A DNA stretch of 64,000 nt, taken from positions 3,138-67,137 of the forward strand of contig CAZWEO010000017.1 of the NCBI GenBank assembly GCA_964633115.1, in the 5' to 3' direction. This DNA comes from B30-G6 sp964633115 (GTDB lineage Bacteria > Desulfobacterota > Desulfobacteria > Desulfobacterales > B30-G6). A program made the position numbers and the translations under genes. Shown piece by piece: positions 53,041-62,209 of this stretch (positions are counted from its first letter, which is position 1; every line of letters starts with the position of its first letter). A model generated the notes under the pieces. That model searched no databases and was not told where the DNA came from. It saw only the letters and a list, made by a program, of their open reading frames with translations.

Positions 53041-53166
53041 TTTCGCACCTGAGCGAAAGGCTTTGTCGCTTCTAAGCGAAAGGATCTTTTCTCACAATTT
53101 GAATTCATCCCGCGCTGCAAGACCTGTTGGCGAGCTCAGGTCGAGACGCAGCGGGGAATTCAAATT
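53041..53166. repeat. Group of hairpins ending in a 71-base interrupted palindrome
   Basis: CCTTTCGC/GAGCGAAAGG and TCGCTTctaAGCGA small hairpins are followed by a large one, 53096-53166: AATTTGAATTC pairs with GAATTCAAATT. Inside it CCCG.CTGC pairs with GCAG.CGGG, and GACCTG with CAGGTC. It lies in the 322-base gap between mutM and lutA, which holds no gene. Confidence 0.7.
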
Positions 53167-53288
53167 TAACCATAGAGCAGAACGCATATGGTTTCAAGCC
53201 TCAAGCAATTGACAAGCTCCAGGACACAAGCTATTGTCGTCCAACAATAAGAAGCCGGCAACCACCTAAAACCTAAAACCATTTTCTG

Positions 53289-54017
53289 ATGCCTCGCGTA
53301 AAAAGTATAACCCTATTTATACAGTGCCTAGTTGATGGTCTCTACCCTGAAGTGGGAGAGGCCTTCCTATCACTTTTTAAGCAACTGGGCATACAGGTGG
53401 ATTGCCCCGTAGACCAGACTTGCTGTGGACAACCCGCTTTCAACTCAGGCTACTGGAAATCCGCGCGTATTGCGGCGAAGAAATTTATCCTTACGTTCCA
53501 GGATGCAGAGTGGATTGTGTGTCCTTCCGGCTCCTGCGTTAGTATGGTCAAGCACCATTACCCGGATCTGTTTAAAGACGATCCAGCCTGGGCCCAGCGG
53601 GCACATCAAATTGGGGAACGCACTTTTGAACTGAGCCAGTTCCTGGTGGACATTTTAGGGGTCGCCGATTTGGGGGCTGTTTTTCGTGGTAAGGTTACCT
53701 ATCACGACTCCTGCCATCTGCTTCGAACTCTGGGAATCCAGGAACAACCCCGAAAGCTGATACAACATGTCAAAGAAACCGAATTTATCGAAATGAGAGA
53801 TCCGGATCGATGCTGTGGTTTTGGGGGCACTTTTGCAGTTAAATATCCGCAGATTTCCACGGCCATGGTCGACGTCAAAGTCCAAAATATCATCGAATCA
53901 GGCGCCGATGTCGTGACCGGTTGTGATATCAGCTGTTTGATGAATATCCAAGGCCGGTTGAGCCGGTTGGGCTCGTCAGTCAAGGTGATGCATCTGGCCC
54001 AGCTGTTGGCGGGATAG
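53289..54017 (+). CDS. lutA: LutA-like lactate oxidation subunit (two CCG domains)
   Basis: A 242-residue protein with paired cysteine-rich CCG domains: CCGQPAFNSGYW and CPSGSCVSM in the first half, YHDSCHLLRTLG and DRCCGFGGTFAVKY in the second. Such proteins hold unusual Fe-S clusters and form the L-lactate dehydrogenase LutABC with the next two genes. Length is typical. No strong ribosome site precedes ATG 53289. A gap of about 200 bases, containing CCTAAAACC-type repeats, separates it from lutB. Confidence 0.92.
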   Translation: MPRVKSITLFIQCLVDGLYPEVGEAFLSLFKQLGIQVDCPVDQTCCGQPAFNSGYWKSARIAAKKFILTFQDAEWIVCPSGSCVSMVKHHYPDLFKDDPAWAQRAHQIGERTFELSQFLVDILGVADLGAVFRGKVTYHDSCHLLRTLGIQEQPRKLIQHVKETEFIEMRDPDRCCGFGGTFAVKYPQISTAMVDVKVQNIIESGADVVTGCDISCLMNIQGRLSRLGSSVKVMHLAQLLAG

Positions 54018-54123
54018 AAAAACAGGGGTCCAGGGGCCTAGGATTCAGTGGACAGCGGGTTACGTGTTGCGAGTATCGCGTTGCAGGTTGCTGACTGGTG
54101 ATTGTTTTGAACATGATAGCTCA

Positions 54124-54152
54124 CCTAACACTTAAAACTTAAAACCTAAAAC
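54124..54152. repeat. ACTTAAAACCTAAAACC-type low-complexity repeat
   Basis: Degenerate AAAAC(C/T)T units before lutB; the same kind of sequence occurs just before lutA near 53262-53283. Confidence 0.5.
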
Positions 54153-54220
54153 CACATTGGATGATGCCTGAAAGGCAAATGACAATTCAAGATTAATGCA
54201 AGCGATTGAATGACGACATA

Positions 54221-55633
54221 ATGAAACAATCGTCCTATAAAGAAATCGCCGCTGATGCCATCTGCAATCCGGTACTCCGCAAAGCGCTTTTCGGACTTCA
54301 GAATCGATTCGGTAAAGGCACCGCGAAGGGTTATTTAGAATTACCAGAAGGACCTGAACTGCGTCTGCTGGCCCATGATATCCGCAGGCAGACCATCGAG
54401 AATCTCGATGTTCTGCTGGAGACATTAGCAACCAATGTCCGCAAAAATGGCGGCCACGTCCATTTTGCTGTGGATGCTAAGACAGCAGTTCAACACTGTC
54501 TCGACATTGCCGCCAAGCATGGTGTGCGCATGGCGGTCAAAGGCAAATCCATGCTGACCGAGGAAATCGGGCTGAACTCAGCACTTGAGGATGCCGGGGT
54601 AGAAGTCGTTGAGACTGATCTGGGTGAATATATCATCCAGCTGGCCGGCGAAAGCCCATCCCATATTATCGCGCCAGCAATTCACAAGACACGCCAAGAG
54701 ATTAGTGCGCTCTTTAGCGACAAACTGGGTATTCCCCAGACCGAAGACATCCCCACTCTGACCTTGGCGGCCCGCAAAGCCCTGCGCAAAAAATTTCTAC
54801 AAGCTGATATGGGCATATCCGGGTGCAATCTTGCCTGTGCTGAAACCGGTCATGTGACCACCGTTTCCAATGAGGGTAATATCCGTATGACCACGACCCT
54901 GCCAAAGGTATATGTTGCCATTATGGGCATTGAACGGATTGTCGCCGATCTCAGGGACCACGAAATTTTATTCCGGCTTCTTTCACTAGGCGCAGCCGCT
55001 CAGAAAATTGGTGGTTATGTTAGTTATCTTGGCGGGCCTGGAGAAGATGAGCTATCTGCCGGCCCCAGCGAATTTCACCTGATTATCGTCGACAATGGAC
55101 GCAGCCGAATCCTGGCCGATCCCGAATTTCGGGAAATGCTATATTGTCTGCGCTGCGGGGGTTGTCTCAATATCTGTCCGGTATACGGGGAAATCGGCGG
55201 GCATGCATACGCATCTGCTTATTCGGGACCAGTAGGAGCGGTTGTGACACCCCTGCTTCGCGGAATCAATCGCTATGCCGACTTGTGCCAGGGAGAAACG
55301 CTCTGCGGTGCCTGTATGGATGCCTGTCCCGTCAACATCGACCTTCCGCGCATGCTGCTTTTGCTACGAAACAAGCTGGCGGAAGGAGATTCGCAATGGG
55401 ATGTCCATGTGAAAAATCCCATGGAACAAATTTTGTTTAATACCTGGTCACGCGTGGTTCAACATCCAATGCTTTACGACTGGGCCTTTAGGTTAGCCCG
55501 ACTGGGCCAAAAGCTCCTTCCAAAGCATGATCAGATGATTAGCCGATTACCATTTGCCGGCGGCTGGACCCGAAGCCGCGATCTTAAAAAGATCGCCGAT
55601 CAGCGCTTTGTTCATCGTTTTAAAACCAAGTAG
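54221..55633 (+). CDS. lutB: LutB-like lactate oxidation subunit (LUD plus two 4Fe-4S)
   Basis: A 470-residue protein; ATG 54221 is preferred over TTG 54206, though neither has a good ribosome site. Residues 60-300 form the LUD domain (VKGKSMLTEEIGLN, IPTLTLAARKALRKKF). Two 4Fe-4S motifs follow, CLRCGGCLNICPVY and CGACMDACPVNI, and a C-terminal helical region. It is the central subunit of the LutABC lactate dehydrogenase and passes electrons to the quinone pool or other acceptors. Thirteen bases separate it from lutC. Confidence 0.93.
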   Translation: MKQSSYKEIAADAICNPVLRKALFGLQNRFGKGTAKGYLELPEGPELRLLAHDIRRQTIENLDVLLETLATNVRKNGGHVHFAVDAKTAVQHCLDIAAKHGVRMAVKGKSMLTEEIGLNSALEDAGVEVVETDLGEYIIQLAGESPSHIIAPAIHKTRQEISALFSDKLGIPQTEDIPTLTLAARKALRKKFLQADMGISGCNLACAETGHVTTVSNEGNIRMTTTLPKVYVAIMGIERIVADLRDHEILFRLLSLGAAAQKIGGYVSYLGGPGEDELSAGPSEFHLIIVDNGRSRILADPEFREMLYCLRCGGCLNICPVYGEIGGHAYASAYSGPVGAVVTPLLRGINRYADLCQGETLCGACMDACPVNIDLPRMLLLLRNKLAEGDSQWDVHVKNPMEQILFNTWSRVVQHPMLYDWAFRLARLGQKLLPKHDQMISRLPFAGGWTRSRDLKKIADQRFVHRFKTK

Positions 55634-55645
55634 GTAGGAAGCCCC

Positions 55646-56404
55646 ATGACTGAAACCGAGCAAACCGCGTTTATCCAAAAAATTCGGACGGCACTCAAGC
55701 AAACTGATTCGGACGATACCCGCTTGGACGGCCTCATACAAAGCAGTCCCCAAGAGGCTGATAGGGCCTTATTATCCCAGATCCAAGGCCGGGATCGCAA
55801 AGCACGTCTTGACCTTCTCGAACGAATGGCCCATATCGGCCAAAGCCTCAACGTGGCGGTCACGGCGTCCCAAACGGCTGCGTCGGTCTCAGATTCAATT
55901 CGGGAAATTGTCACAAGTAGGGATGCTGAATGGGGAGACCAAAAAAGCGTGGTTGCCTGGAATCATCCATTCATCCATAGTCTTGAGCTTGCGGATAGAT
56001 TGGAACCATTCAAGATCCCAGTCTATACGCCCCAAACTGCAACTGACAGCTCAGAAGCACGCTTATTTCGCTCTCGGGCCGAGACTGCCATGATCGGTAT
56101 CACATCGGCTGATTTTGGGCTGGCTGAAACCGCTACGCTAACCATGAAAACGCGCAAGGGGCAGCCGCTTTATGTTTCCTTGCTGCCTTCCATCCATATT
56201 GGCGTCATTCGATTGGATCAGATTCTTTCGAACCTCAAAGAGCTTTATACGACTCTCAAATGGGATCCGCATCAGCAGGCCGAGGGTATCACCAATACCA
56301 TGACGTTTATCACCGGCCCCAGCAAAACCGCCGATATCGAAGCCACCATGGTGCAGGGTGCGCATGGACCCAGGGAAGTGCATATCTTTGTGATTACGGG
56401 ATAG
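55646..56404 (+). CDS. lutC: LutC-like lactate oxidation subunit (LUD domain)
   Basis: A 252-residue LUD/DUF162 protein with the conserved GITSADFGLAETATLTM and the C-terminal FITGPSKTADIEATMVQGAHG. This last segment is the standard LutC ending. AGGAAG precedes ATG 55646. It completes lutABC, used for growth on or removal of lactate. No lactate permease is adjacent in this window. Confidence 0.93.
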   Translation: MTETEQTAFIQKIRTALKQTDSDDTRLDGLIQSSPQEADRALLSQIQGRDRKARLDLLERMAHIGQSLNVAVTASQTAASVSDSIREIVTSRDAEWGDQKSVVAWNHPFIHSLELADRLEPFKIPVYTPQTATDSSEARLFRSRAETAMIGITSADFGLAETATLTMKTRKGQPLYVSLLPSIHIGVIRLDQILSNLKELYTTLKWDPHQQAEGITNTMTFITGPSKTADIEATMVQGAHGPREVHIFVITG

Positions 56405-56467
56405 GGGAATAGCGCCAAAATAAACTATTCAACTCTTCATTAAACAATATGGAGAACATTAGCGCGG

Positions 56468-56585
56468 CATGTTTAACATCCAACATCGAACATTCAACAC
56501 TGAACACTGAAGTAGCCAACAGCCTCGAGCCTTCGTCGTCACCTTCGAAGTTGAATGTTCGACGCTCGATGTTCGATGTTTATTT
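56468..56585. repeat. CATTCAACACTGAACA / TGTTCGATGTTC low-complexity repeats
   Basis: Two blocks in opposite orientation (56470-56515 and 56545-56580) of degenerate AACATCGAACATTCAAC units between lutC and the cupin gene. They can pair with each other. Same family as 33826-33862 and 9931-9955. Confidence 0.6.
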
Positions 56586-56634
56586 ACTTAAGCGCTTGCG
56601 TGAAAATGACTCTCAAAAGGGACCATAGAATCAG

Positions 56635-56958
56635 CTACGCATAGTCTTCCCTGGGCGGCGCAAACACTTCCAACATCTCGGCAGGTCCTTCCAGGCATTT
56701 GCCTTTATGCGGAACATCGGCAGGGATACACCAGAAATCATTTTCTTTGACGATCTTTTCTTCACCGCCAATGGTAAGGGAAAAAGATCCCTTCAGGACC
56801 CTACCGATCTGCTCGTGTGGGTGGGCGTGTTCGGGGATAACCGATCCTTCCGCAATGGAAAAAATCACCATGGTCATTTTTTCACCGGAAAGGGATTTGA
56901 TATCCACACCCGGCGCCAGAGATTTTGCATTCAAATCGTCAATGGTTTTAAAATACAT
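56635..56958 (-). CDS. Small cupin-domain protein
   Basis: A 107-residue single cupin barrel. The first metal motif reads IPEHAHPHEQIGRVLKGSF (two histidines and a glutamine/glutamate) and the second CIPADVPHKGKCLE. Such small cupins bind a metal and act as isomerases, dioxygenases or sensors; the sequence does not decide. It is downstream of the second liv operon and two gene remnants on the same strand. Confidence 0.85.
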   Translation of the reverse strand: MYFKTIDDLNAKSLAPGVDIKSLSGEKMTMVIFSIAEGSVIPEHAHPHEQIGRVLKGSFSLTIGGEEKIVKENDFWCIPADVPHKGKCLEGPAEMLEVFAPPREDYA

Positions 56959-56995
56959 ACGCTTGTCTCATCCTTTAAACTGAAATAGCTATCAC

Positions 56996-57145
56996 TTAGC
57001 CGGTATAGGCTTTGAGTTCAGCAAGGTAGCGCTCCTTGGTGGCACGGGGCAACCAAGCACTTTCGAATGCATTTTCCGCAAGTTGAACGAGATTGGCCTT
57101 GCCGAGATTAACTTCCTCCTGCACGCGGATCAGATTTTCATTCAT
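56996..57145 (-). pseudogene. Remnant of adenosine deaminase-type gene (C-terminus)
   Basis: An open frame of about 49 codons gives NLVQLAENAFESAWLP and ERYLAELKAY, matching the extreme C-terminus of adenosine deaminase/aminohydrolase proteins. All catalytic parts are missing. Immediately upstream is an inverted repeat. It looks like the leftover end of a deleted gene, not a functional small protein. Confidence 0.6.
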
Positions 57146-57150
57146 ATTTC

Positions 57151-57216
57151 GGGGACGCCCTTGATTTCTTTTACTTTTCATCCTCAATAGGTTAAAAAAT
57201 TCAAGGGCGTCCCTAA
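57151..57216. repeat. REP-like inverted repeat next to the deaminase remnant
   Basis: GGGACGCCCTTGA at 57152-57164 and its exact inverse TCAAGGGCGTCCC at 57201-57213 around 36 bases. The form resembles REP sequences associated with RAYT transposases, though no transposase is present. Confidence 0.65.
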
Positions 57217-57244
57217 AGTATAATAAACTTTTTTAAGATAGCTT

Positions 57245-57337
57245 TCAGATGAAGGCTGTAGCCGTAATCTCCACTCGTGTCTCAAACGGCAGCTTGGCCG
57301 CCTGAATGCAGGTTCGCGTGGGAATAGGGTCCGCCGG
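57245..57337 (-). pseudogene. Remnant of a RidA-family gene (C-terminus)
   Basis: Thirty codons give RTCIQAAKLPFETRVEITATA, the characteristic ending of RidA/YjgF imine deaminases, followed by a proper stop (TGA at 57245). A stop codon directly precedes the fragment, so the rest of the gene is gone. It lies between livF of system 2 and the deaminase remnant. Confidence 0.65.
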
Positions 57338-57433
57338 TTATTGCGGCCTTTTCAGTCTTAAATATTTTTCGCTTTTCCGTCATGCTGTTTTTAGCCGTTT
57401 ATCGTTTAAAGCTAATACCTGAAATGCTAAATC

Positions 57434-58132
57434 TTATATTCCGCACGTCCGACGCACGTTTTCATCCTTCATCAGGTCCTCCACCACGCCCTGATAGCAG
57501 ATCCTGCCGTTGTCGATGATGTAGCCGTAATCGCTCAGGCCTAATGTGAATCGAACATTTTGCTCTGCCAGTAGAACTGTCAAACCTGTAGCCTTGAGCC
57601 GGGCAATTCTTTCCTGAATCTGATCCACCAGCATGGGGGCCAGGCCTTCGGTTGGTTCGTCCAGCAAAATAAGTTCCGGGTTTCCCATCAGAGCCCGGGC
57701 AATCGCCAGCATTTTTTGTTCACCGCCGGATAGTAGGCCACCTTTACGGGTATCCATTTTTTTCAAGGCCGGAAAGAATTCGTACACGCGTTCCTTATCC
57801 CAATTCCCTTGTAGGCGTTCCTTTCTCACGGCAATATCGAGATTCTCTCCCACAGTGAGATCGGCGAAAATCCTCCTGTCATCAGGGACATAACCAAATC
57901 CTTGGCGTACCAGTTTGTAAGGTTCAACACCGTTGATTCGCTGCCCCTTGAATGTAATCGCCCCCTGCTTGGGCGGGTTCAACCCCATGATACTTTTCAA
58001 AGTCGTCGTTTTCCCGGCACCGTTGCGGCCCAACAGGCAGACAACTTGCCCCTTTTTGATCTCAAGCGACACGTCGAAGAGGATATGGCTTAAGCCGTAG
58101 TAGGTATGGATTTTTTCGACTTGTAGCATCAT
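57434..58132 (-). CDS. livF: Branched-chain amino-acid ABC transporter ATPase LivF (system 2)
   Basis: A 232-residue ATPase with Walker A GRNGAGKTT, signature LSGGEQKMLAIARALM, Walker B LILLDEPTEGL and LLAEQN. It begins within the livG stop codon (ATGA overlap). It is the last intact gene of the second liv operon. Length is typical, without the basic tail seen in system 1. Confidence 0.94.
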   Translation of the reverse strand: MMLQVEKIHTYYGLSHILFDVSLEIKKGQVVCLLGRNGAGKTTTLKSIMGLNPPKQGAITFKGQRINGVEPYKLVRQGFGYVPDDRRIFADLTVGENLDIAVRKERLQGNWDKERVYEFFPALKKMDTRKGGLLSGGEQKMLAIARALMGNPELILLDEPTEGLAPMLVDQIQERIARLKATGLTVLLAEQNVRFTLGLSDYGYIIDNGRICYQGVVEDLMKDENVRRTCGI

Positions 58133-58863
58133 TCTCTCCCCAGGTAAGCTTCCTGCACCTGCTGGTTGCTGCGTACCACCACTGGGCTATCCTGGATAAT
58201 GGTCTTACCGCTCTGCATGACCATGATGCTCTCGGCGATATCAAATACCAGCTTCATGTCGTGTTCGCAGAATAAAAAAGTCAGCCCGCGGGAATCGGCC
58301 AGATGTTTGATCAGAGCCATGGTCGCCCGCGTTTCTTCAGGTGACATACCAGCGGTGGGTTCGTCGAGGATGAGCAATTCCGGATCGTTGCCTAGGGCGA
58401 TGGCAATTTCGAGGACCCGTTTGTCCCCGTGCGAAAGGGACCCGGCAATATGGTCGGCCTTGTCCTGGAGACCCACCTGCTGTAAAATTTGTTCGGTTTC
58501 TTTTACGGCAATACGGTTGGCAGGATAGAAAAGTCGTCTACTCATTTTCATTTGGGAAAATACGGCCACCTGAACATTCCTAAAAACAGTCAATCTCGGA
58601 TAGGTATTTGCGATCTGAAATGAGCGTGCGATTCCCTTGCGGCATATTTGGTAGGGCGGCAGCCGGCATATGTCCTGGCCATTGAATACCACCTGCCCCG
58701 CGTCGGGGTGTAACTGACCGGTGATCAGATTGAAGAGCGTTGTCTTACCAGCACCGTTAGGCCCGATAACAGCCACGAGCTGGCCTTTATCCACCGTAAG
58801 GTTGGCCTCTGATACGGCTGTAAAATCACCAAAGCTTTTTCTCAGGGATTCAACCTCCAGCAT
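58129..58863 (-). CDS. livG: Branched-chain amino-acid ABC transporter ATPase LivG (system 2)
   Basis: A 244-residue ATPase with Walker A GPNGAGKTT, the LivG-type signature LSHGDKRVLEIAIALG, Walker B LLILDEPTAGM and FCEHDMKLVFDIAE. Its start overlaps the end of livM by 14 bases. The ending VQEAYLGRE is typical of LivG. Confidence 0.94.
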   Translation of the reverse strand: MLEVESLRKSFGDFTAVSEANLTVDKGQLVAVIGPNGAGKTTLFNLITGQLHPDAGQVVFNGQDICRLPPYQICRKGIARSFQIANTYPRLTVFRNVQVAVFSQMKMSRRLFYPANRIAVKETEQILQQVGLQDKADHIAGSLSHGDKRVLEIAIALGNDPELLILDEPTAGMSPEETRATMALIKHLADSRGLTFLFCEHDMKLVFDIAESIMVMQSGKTIIQDSPVVVRSNQQVQEAYLGRE

Positions 58864-59824
58864 TCAGCTCATCCTCCCCATCCTTGGGTTTTGTGCCAAT
58901 TTTGAATATTTTTGGTATGAGGCTGACGAGTCCTTCGGGCAAGAAAAAAATCAGTAGGATTAAAATCACGCCCAGGATCAACGTCCAATATTCCGTGTAA
59001 GCGCCCACAAAAGTCCGCAGGGACACGATAACCGCGGCACCCAGGATGGGACCCCCAAATGTAAACCAGCCCCCTAAAAGGCACATAATGAATATTTCCA
59101 AGGACAGCACCCAGAAAAGAAGATCTGGGAAAACAGACCGTTCCAACACAACGAACAAAACACCAGCCACGCCGGCAAAAAAGGTAGCAATGACAATGGC
59201 CGACAATTTATGCCTGCGGACATTAACCCCCACGGCTTCGCATCGTTCCGGGTTGTCCCTAACTGCCTGTAAAGTGCTACCAAAAGGTGACTTATGCACC
59301 ATGTACATTAATATCAAACAAATCCCCAGCACGATAAGGATAAAATAGTAGGACCCTTTCTGAGAGGCAATCAGATCAGGCACTGGTATGCCATGGATGC
59401 CATCATCACCGTGGGTCAGGCTGTACCACCTAAAGGTAATGGCCCATATGAGAGACCCCAGGGATATCTGCAGCATACCGAAATATAGATTAGATAGCCT
59501 TACGCAAAAAAGGCCGATGATCAGCCCGGCGATTGCGGCGGCCAAAGGGCCGGCTAAAAACCCTACCCAGAAAGGCAGGGAGGTTTTCGTGAAAACCAGC
59601 GCAGCCGTGTACGCGCCGACCCCGTAAAATGCGGCATGGTGAAACTGAAACAAGCCACCGTGCCCCACCAGCATGTTAAGGCTCATGGCAAAGAGGGCTG
59701 TGACAAAAATGACCGTTAGAATATAAGTATAAAATCTGGGGATAAACGGGGGCAGCAACAGCATCACGATGAAAAGGATCAATGCGGTCCACGTGGATTT
59801 ATGTTTCAATACATCTTGAAGCAA
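58850..59824 (-). CDS. livM: Branched-chain amino-acid ABC permease LivM (system 2)
   Basis: A 324-residue permease with about nine helices. The start is TTG at 59824 with GAGGT upstream. HHAAFYGVGAYTAAL is the LivM hallmark and KSPFGSTLQAVRDNPERCEAVG the coupling loop. It pairs with LivH, encoded 12 bases upstream. Overlaps livG, indicating tight translational coupling. Confidence 0.93.
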   Translation of the reverse strand: MLQDVLKHKSTWTALILFIVMLLLPPFIPRFYTYILTVIFVTALFAMSLNMLVGHGGLFQFHHAAFYGVGAYTAALVFTKTSLPFWVGFLAGPLAAAIAGLIIGLFCVRLSNLYFGMLQISLGSLIWAITFRWYSLTHGDDGIHGIPVPDLIASQKGSYYFILIVLGICLILMYMVHKSPFGSTLQAVRDNPERCEAVGVNVRRHKLSAIVIATFFAGVAGVLFVVLERSVFPDLLFWVLSLEIFIMCLLGGWFTFGGPILGAAVIVSLRTFVGAYTEYWTLILGVILILLIFFLPEGLVSLIPKIFKIGTKPKDGEDELNAGG

Positions 59825-59836
59825 ACGTATACCTCG

Positions 59837-60730
59837 CTACCATACGGATTTCAACATCCCTTTGGGGCGCCAAGTCAGGACGATGACAACGGCCAGATAA
59901 GGAAATACAATGGCGAATTGGGGCCAGAACAGCACGCCGAAGGATTGGGTGATGCCAAAAATGAGTGAGCCTGCCATGGCACCCCACATATTACCTAACC
60001 CGCCGATAGTAACAATCAGAAAGGCCTCGATGATGATGTCGTGATCCATGCCCAGGGTTACACTCACCGTGGGTGCCACCAAAGCCCCTCCCAGCCCCGC
60101 CAAAAAGCAGCCCAGCACAAATGCAAACGCAAATACCCAGCTGACATTGATGCCGATGGCGCCAACCATCTCCATATCCACAGCCGCCGCCCGGGCAATT
60201 TTCCCGATCTTGGTTTTATTGGAAAAAAACCATAGGCCGACGGCCACGATAGGGCCGACGGCCAGGAGAAAAAGGTTATACACCGGGAACGGAGATCCGA
60301 ATATCGATACCGAGCCCTGCAAAAATTCAGGTGCCATGATGGAGCGGTAATCCGCGCCCCATACCATTTTTACCAGATCGCCCAGAATCAGCATCAGAGC
60401 AAAGGTAAACAGCAGCAGCATCAGGTGTTCACGTTCATATAAAAAACGGAATAGCGACCTTTCTGCCACCAGGCTGATCAAGGCCACAAAGAGGGGCGCA
60501 AAAACCAGCGACAGGATGAAACCCGTTGTCCCACCGCCCACAAAGGTCGATATGCTAAAGGCGGCAAAGGCGCCGATCATATATAGGGAACCATGCGCTA
60601 CATTGGGAACCCTGAGTACACCCAGGACAAAGCTGAGGCCGGATGAAACGATGAACAGAATCATGGCCCGGCTCAGACCCACCAGCAGATGACTCCCAAT
60701 GGCAGCCAGACTGACGGTTTGTATATCCAT
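59837..60730 (-). CDS. livH: Branched-chain amino-acid ABC permease LivH (system 2)
   Basis: A 297-residue permease. The N-terminal SSGLSFVLGVLRVPNVAHGS is the LivH signature and NKTKIGKIARAAAVDMEMVGAI the coupling loop. It starts 3 bases after the binding-protein stop codon. Compared with system 1 LivH it is clearly divergent, so the two systems probably import different compounds. Confidence 0.93.
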   Translation of the reverse strand: MDIQTVSLAAIGSHLLVGLSRAMILFIVSSGLSFVLGVLRVPNVAHGSLYMIGAFAAFSISTFVGGGTTGFILSLVFAPLFVALISLVAERSLFRFLYEREHLMLLLFTFALMLILGDLVKMVWGADYRSIMAPEFLQGSVSIFGSPFPVYNLFLLAVGPIVAVGLWFFSNKTKIGKIARAAAVDMEMVGAIGINVSWVFAFAFVLGCFLAGLGGALVAPTVSVTLGMDHDIIIEAFLIVTIGGLGNMWGAMAGSLIFGITQSFGVLFWPQFAIVFPYLAVVIVLTWRPKGMLKSVW

Positions 60731-60733
60731 ACT

Positions 60734-61975
60734 TTATTTCCCGCGTGCCTGGCGGATTTCCTCACAGCTCGGCATAACGTCATCCCCAGTCAAGGTAACG
60801 ATATCCGAGGCCACGATGTAGTCTTTGCCAGCTTCCTTTTTGGTAACACCCAGGTACATGGGCAACACCGCCTGGTGATCACAGGCACGCATGCGAACCA
60901 TTCCGGCAGGGCTCATGACTTCCAGGTTTTCCAAGGCATCGATGAATTTTTCCTTGTTTAAGGAGCCAGCCTGTTCAAAGGCGGCGGCTATAAACTTTGC
61001 GGTAATGTAGCCGTGAAAGGCCGGAAATCCGGGAGGCGTCCCGTATTTCGCCTGAAATTCCTGGGCGAATTTCTTGTTTTCCGGTGTTTCCGGATAGTAG
61101 AAGTGGTAATCCATGGTGCCCAAAACCCCTTCAGGCGCTTCCTTGCCGAGAGGCTTGAGGACGGCATGATCGGTGGCGCTGTGAATGTAGATCGGCACCT
61201 TTTTGGCCATACCTGTGGCCTTGACCGCCTTCATAATGTTGGTCATGCTGCGGCCGCCAGTACAGAAAATGACGGCATCGGGTTTGGCCGTCAGAATCGC
61301 GGTGATATACGGAATCAGGTCCGGCTCTCCCGGTTTCCACCATGATTCGCCGATTTTTTCCACGTCGGCCTTGTTGGCTTTCAGATTCCTCCAGGCGGCA
61401 TTGCCTATGGCGTGACCGTATTCATAATCATCGCCGGCGATCCAGTATCTGCGGTAGGGCTTTTTGGACAGGGCCACGCCACCGGCTTTTCCGGCCATGG
61501 CTGTATTTTCACCTGCCGAGAATACATATCGGTGACCCTTTTCACCGGTGATGCGCTCGCTTTTTGAAATCCAGGTGATAAAGGGGACCTTCTCTGCCTT
61601 GGCCACCGCCGCGGATACGGCCATGGCAGCGCCGCTGTTGATCGTGCCCACCAGTACATCGACGTCCTTGCGCAGTACAAGCTCTTTGGCCATGTTCAGG
61701 GCGATGTCTACTTTAAATTTCGTATCCCGGGTCATGAATTCAATTTTGCCGCCTAGAACGCCCTTTTTATTGATGTCTTCCAGGGCTAGCTTGAACCCAT
61801 TCAAGGCGTCCTGCCCATAAACGGCCGCTGGCCCACTGTAACAGTCGATAATGCCCACCCGGATATTACGTGCCAGGGCACTGGTCGGCAGCAGGAGAAC
61901 GGTAATGATGCAGAGACAAGTAAAAATCGCAAAGTGTGTCTTGATTAAGCTGTATCTATTTCCTCTACGTTTCAT
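60734..61975 (-). CDS. Liv-type ABC transporter binding protein (system 2)
   Basis: A 413-residue Peripla_BP_6 protein and the first gene of the second operon. The signal peptide runs to about residue 35 (CLCIITVLLLPTSALA). The mature start IRVGIIDCYSGPAAVYGQDA is typical. GGAGG precedes the ATG. The former presence of RidA and adenosine-deaminase genes downstream could hint at nitrogen-compound uptake, but that is speculative. Confidence 0.92.
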   Translation of the reverse strand: MKRRGNRYSLIKTHFAIFTCLCIITVLLLPTSALARNIRVGIIDCYSGPAAVYGQDALNGFKLALEDINKKGVLGGKIEFMTRDTKFKVDIALNMAKELVLRKDVDVLVGTINSGAAMAVSAAVAKAEKVPFITWISKSERITGEKGHRYVFSAGENTAMAGKAGGVALSKKPYRRYWIAGDDYEYGHAIGNAAWRNLKANKADVEKIGESWWKPGEPDLIPYITAILTAKPDAVIFCTGGRSMTNIMKAVKATGMAKKVPIYIHSATDHAVLKPLGKEAPEGVLGTMDYHFYYPETPENKKFAQEFQAKYGTPPGFPAFHGYITAKFIAAAFEQAGSLNKEKFIDALENLEVMSPAGMVRMRACDHQAVLPMYLGVTKKEAGKDYIVASDIVTLTGDDVMPSCEEIRQARGK

Positions 61976-62209
61976 GGAATCCTCCTCTTTTGTTGGGTTT
62001 GGAAAAAATGATCTTTGTAAAATGCCGGTGTGGTCTTACAAATCGATAAAAAGGCGAGCAACACAGTTCTTTCGGTAATCAGCATTATACTTTATACTTG
62101 TAAATTTCAAGCGCAAAGCAAAATTGGTCAGGTAACCCAAGTGATTCATGTTGACTTGTATAAAAGGTATAGATAGAGCATCTCAACGAAGAGTTTTCGA
62201 TTAAATAAT

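Noticed and set aside
57151..57187. Start of a RAYT transposase suggested by the open frame crossing the inverted repeat
   Set aside because: The frame continues into an adenosine-deaminase-like C-terminus and contains no transposase motif.
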